DNA from: Schauerella fraxinea
Lineage (GTDB): Bacteria > Pseudomonadota > Gammaproteobacteria > Burkholderiales > Burkholderiaceae_B
NCBI GenBank assembly: GCA_030849965.1
Contig: JAVDKL010000001.1
Coordinates: forward strand, 2,648,554-2,712,553
DNA length: 64,000 bases
Reading direction: 5' to 3'
The translations under genes were made by a program, and so were the position numbers. The notes beneath the pieces are model-generated. The model was given only the letters and a program-made list of their open reading frames with translations, did not search any database and was not told the origin of the DNA. This document shows positions 62,993 through 64,000 of this stretch, piece after piece (position 1 is the stretch's first letter; each line of letters begins with the position of its first letter).

Positions 62993-64000
62993 TCAGACCG
63001 CGCGCTTGAGATCGGCGACCTTATCGGTGGCTTCCCACGAGAACTCGGGCTCGGAACGGCCGAAGTGACCATAGGCAGCCGTGGCCGAATAGATCGGACG
63101 CAGCAGGTCGAGCATGTTGACGATGCCCTTGGGACGCAGGTCGAAATGCTCGCGCACCAGCTTGGCGATCTCGTCATCGGGGATGACGCCCGTGCCTTCG
63201 GTATACACCGTGACGTTGATGGGCTCGGCCACGCCGATGGCATAGCTCACCTGCACCTGGCACTGACGCGCCAGGCCGGCTGCCACGACGTTCTTGGCCA
63301 CGTAACGCGCGGCATAGGCGGCCGAACGGTCGACCTTGGACGGATCCTTGCCCGAAAATGCGCCGCCGCCGTGCGGGCATGCGCCGCCGTAGGTGTCGAC
63401 AATGATCTTGCGGCCGGTCAAGCCGCAATCGCCTTGCGGTCCACCGATGACGAAGCGGCCCGTGGGGTTGACCAGATAGCGCGTCTTGGGCGTGATCAGG
63501 CCGTCGGGGAAGCACGGCTTGATGATCTCTTCGATCACGGCTTCATGGATGGCTTCCTGCGTCATTTCAGGCGCGTGCTGCGTGGACAGCACCACCGTGT
63601 CGACCTCAGCCGGGCGGCCATCCACATAGCGGAAGGTGACTTGCGACTTGGCATCCGGGCGCAACCACGGCAGGCGGCCGTCCTTACGCAACTCACTCTG
63701 GCGCTGCACCAGGCGGTGTGCGTACCAGATCGGGGCGGGCATCAGATCGGGCGTTTCATCGCAAGCGTAGCCAAACATCAGGCCTTGGTCGCCGGCGCCT
63801 TGATTGAGGTAATCCTCGGAGGTGCGATCCACGCCTTGAGCGATATCGGGCGATTGCTTGTCGTAGGCGACGAGCACCGCGCAACCCTTGTAGTCGATCC
63901 CGTACTCGGTGTTGTCGTAGCCGATGCGGCGAATCGTGTCGCGTGCGACCTGAATGTAATCGACGTTGGCGGTGGTGGTGATTTCACCGGCCAGAACGAC
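62993..64000 (-). CDS. metK: S-adenosylmethionine synthetase (5' end outside window)
   Basis: Makes S-adenosylmethionine from methionine and ATP. The visible 335 residues begin inside the N-terminal domain ([16 protein letters not shown]) and run to the stop at 62993. Conserved motifs [24 protein letters not shown] and [23 protein letters not shown] (phosphate loop) are complete. About 50 N-terminal residues are missing at the window edge. It opens the methyl-cycle group on the minus strand. Confidence 0.97.
   Translation of the reverse strand, partial: VVLAGEITTTANVDYIQVARDTIRRIGYDNTEYGIDYKGCAVLVAYDKQSPDIAQGVDRTSEDYLNQGAGDQGLMFGYACDETPDLMPAPIWYAHRLVQRQSELRKDGRLPWLRPDAKSQVTFRYVDGRPAEVDTVVLSTQHAPEMTQEAIHEAVIEEIIKPCFPDGLITPKTRYLVNPTGRFVIGGPQGDCGLTGRKIIVDTYGGACPHGGGAFSGKDPSKVDRSAAYAARYVAKNVVAAGLARQCQVQVSYAIGVAEPINVTVYTEGTGVIPDDEIAKLVREHFDLRPKGIVNMLDLLRPIYSATAAYGHFGRSEPEFSWEATDKVADLKRAV

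Overview
The window is high-GC chromosomal DNA from a betaproteobacterium of the order Burkholderiales, most likely family Alcaligenaceae (Bordetella/Achromobacter-like). This rests on gene content and order: a Bug-type tricarboxylate-binding receptor, the run gpmA / rhodanese / grxC / secB / gpsA / Bug / trmL / comF / bioC, the rsmB-DUF4390-ntrY-ntrX-trkA block, argB-nucleotidase-slmA, and metK / ahcY / holin-like / metF. The species cannot be named from sequence alone. No rRNA, tRNA, complete insertion sequence, prophage or CRISPR array was seen.

Layout. 1-1.9 kb: two c-type cytochromes, the first running off the left edge. 2-4 kb: rapZ-rlpA. 4.1-7.8 kb: rsmI divergent from yraN-diaA-dolP plus a TlpA-like thiol protein. 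7.9-11.2 kb: metQ, then argB-nucleotidase-slmA. 11.5-17.8 kb (minus): gpmA-envC-ctpA-moeB and an FAD-linked oxidoreductase. 18-25.2 kb: rhodanese-grxC-secB-gpsA, Bug receptor, trmL, comF, bioC, ybdK. 25.5-26.1 kb: a toxin-antitoxin locus with a frameshifted toxin. 26.2-35.9 kb (minus): rsmB-DUF4390-ntrY-ntrX-trkA-GGDEF-trkH, chained by ATGA overlaps at most joints. 36-45 kb: dusC, rimO, a ferritin-like gene, a LOG protein, a HAD phosphatase, fmt-def, dprA and HMG-CoA lyase. 45.3-55.9 kb: an orphan amino-acid binding protein, then an acyl-CoA synthetase / LivGHMJF / PaaK-like operon with a divergent Crp-family regulator. 56-58.3 kb: a phosphoesterase followed by a decayed zone. That zone holds PACE, amidase and map remnants, a 52-bp tandem repeat with a 22-bp palindrome, and an orphan antitoxin. 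58.4-64 kb (minus): the methyl cycle, metK (cut by the right edge), a Liv-type binding protein, DUF1289, an S-adenosylhomocysteine riboswitch, ahcY, a holin-like membrane protein and metF.

Most of the window is conserved housekeeping. The less ordinary parts are the repeat-rich decayed zone near 57 kb, a ten-unit 15-bp array between the HAD gene and fmt, the broken toxin, a diguanylate cyclase inside the potassium-uptake operon, and the ligase-transporter-ligase operon of unknown substrate. I found no clearly new defence or mobile system.
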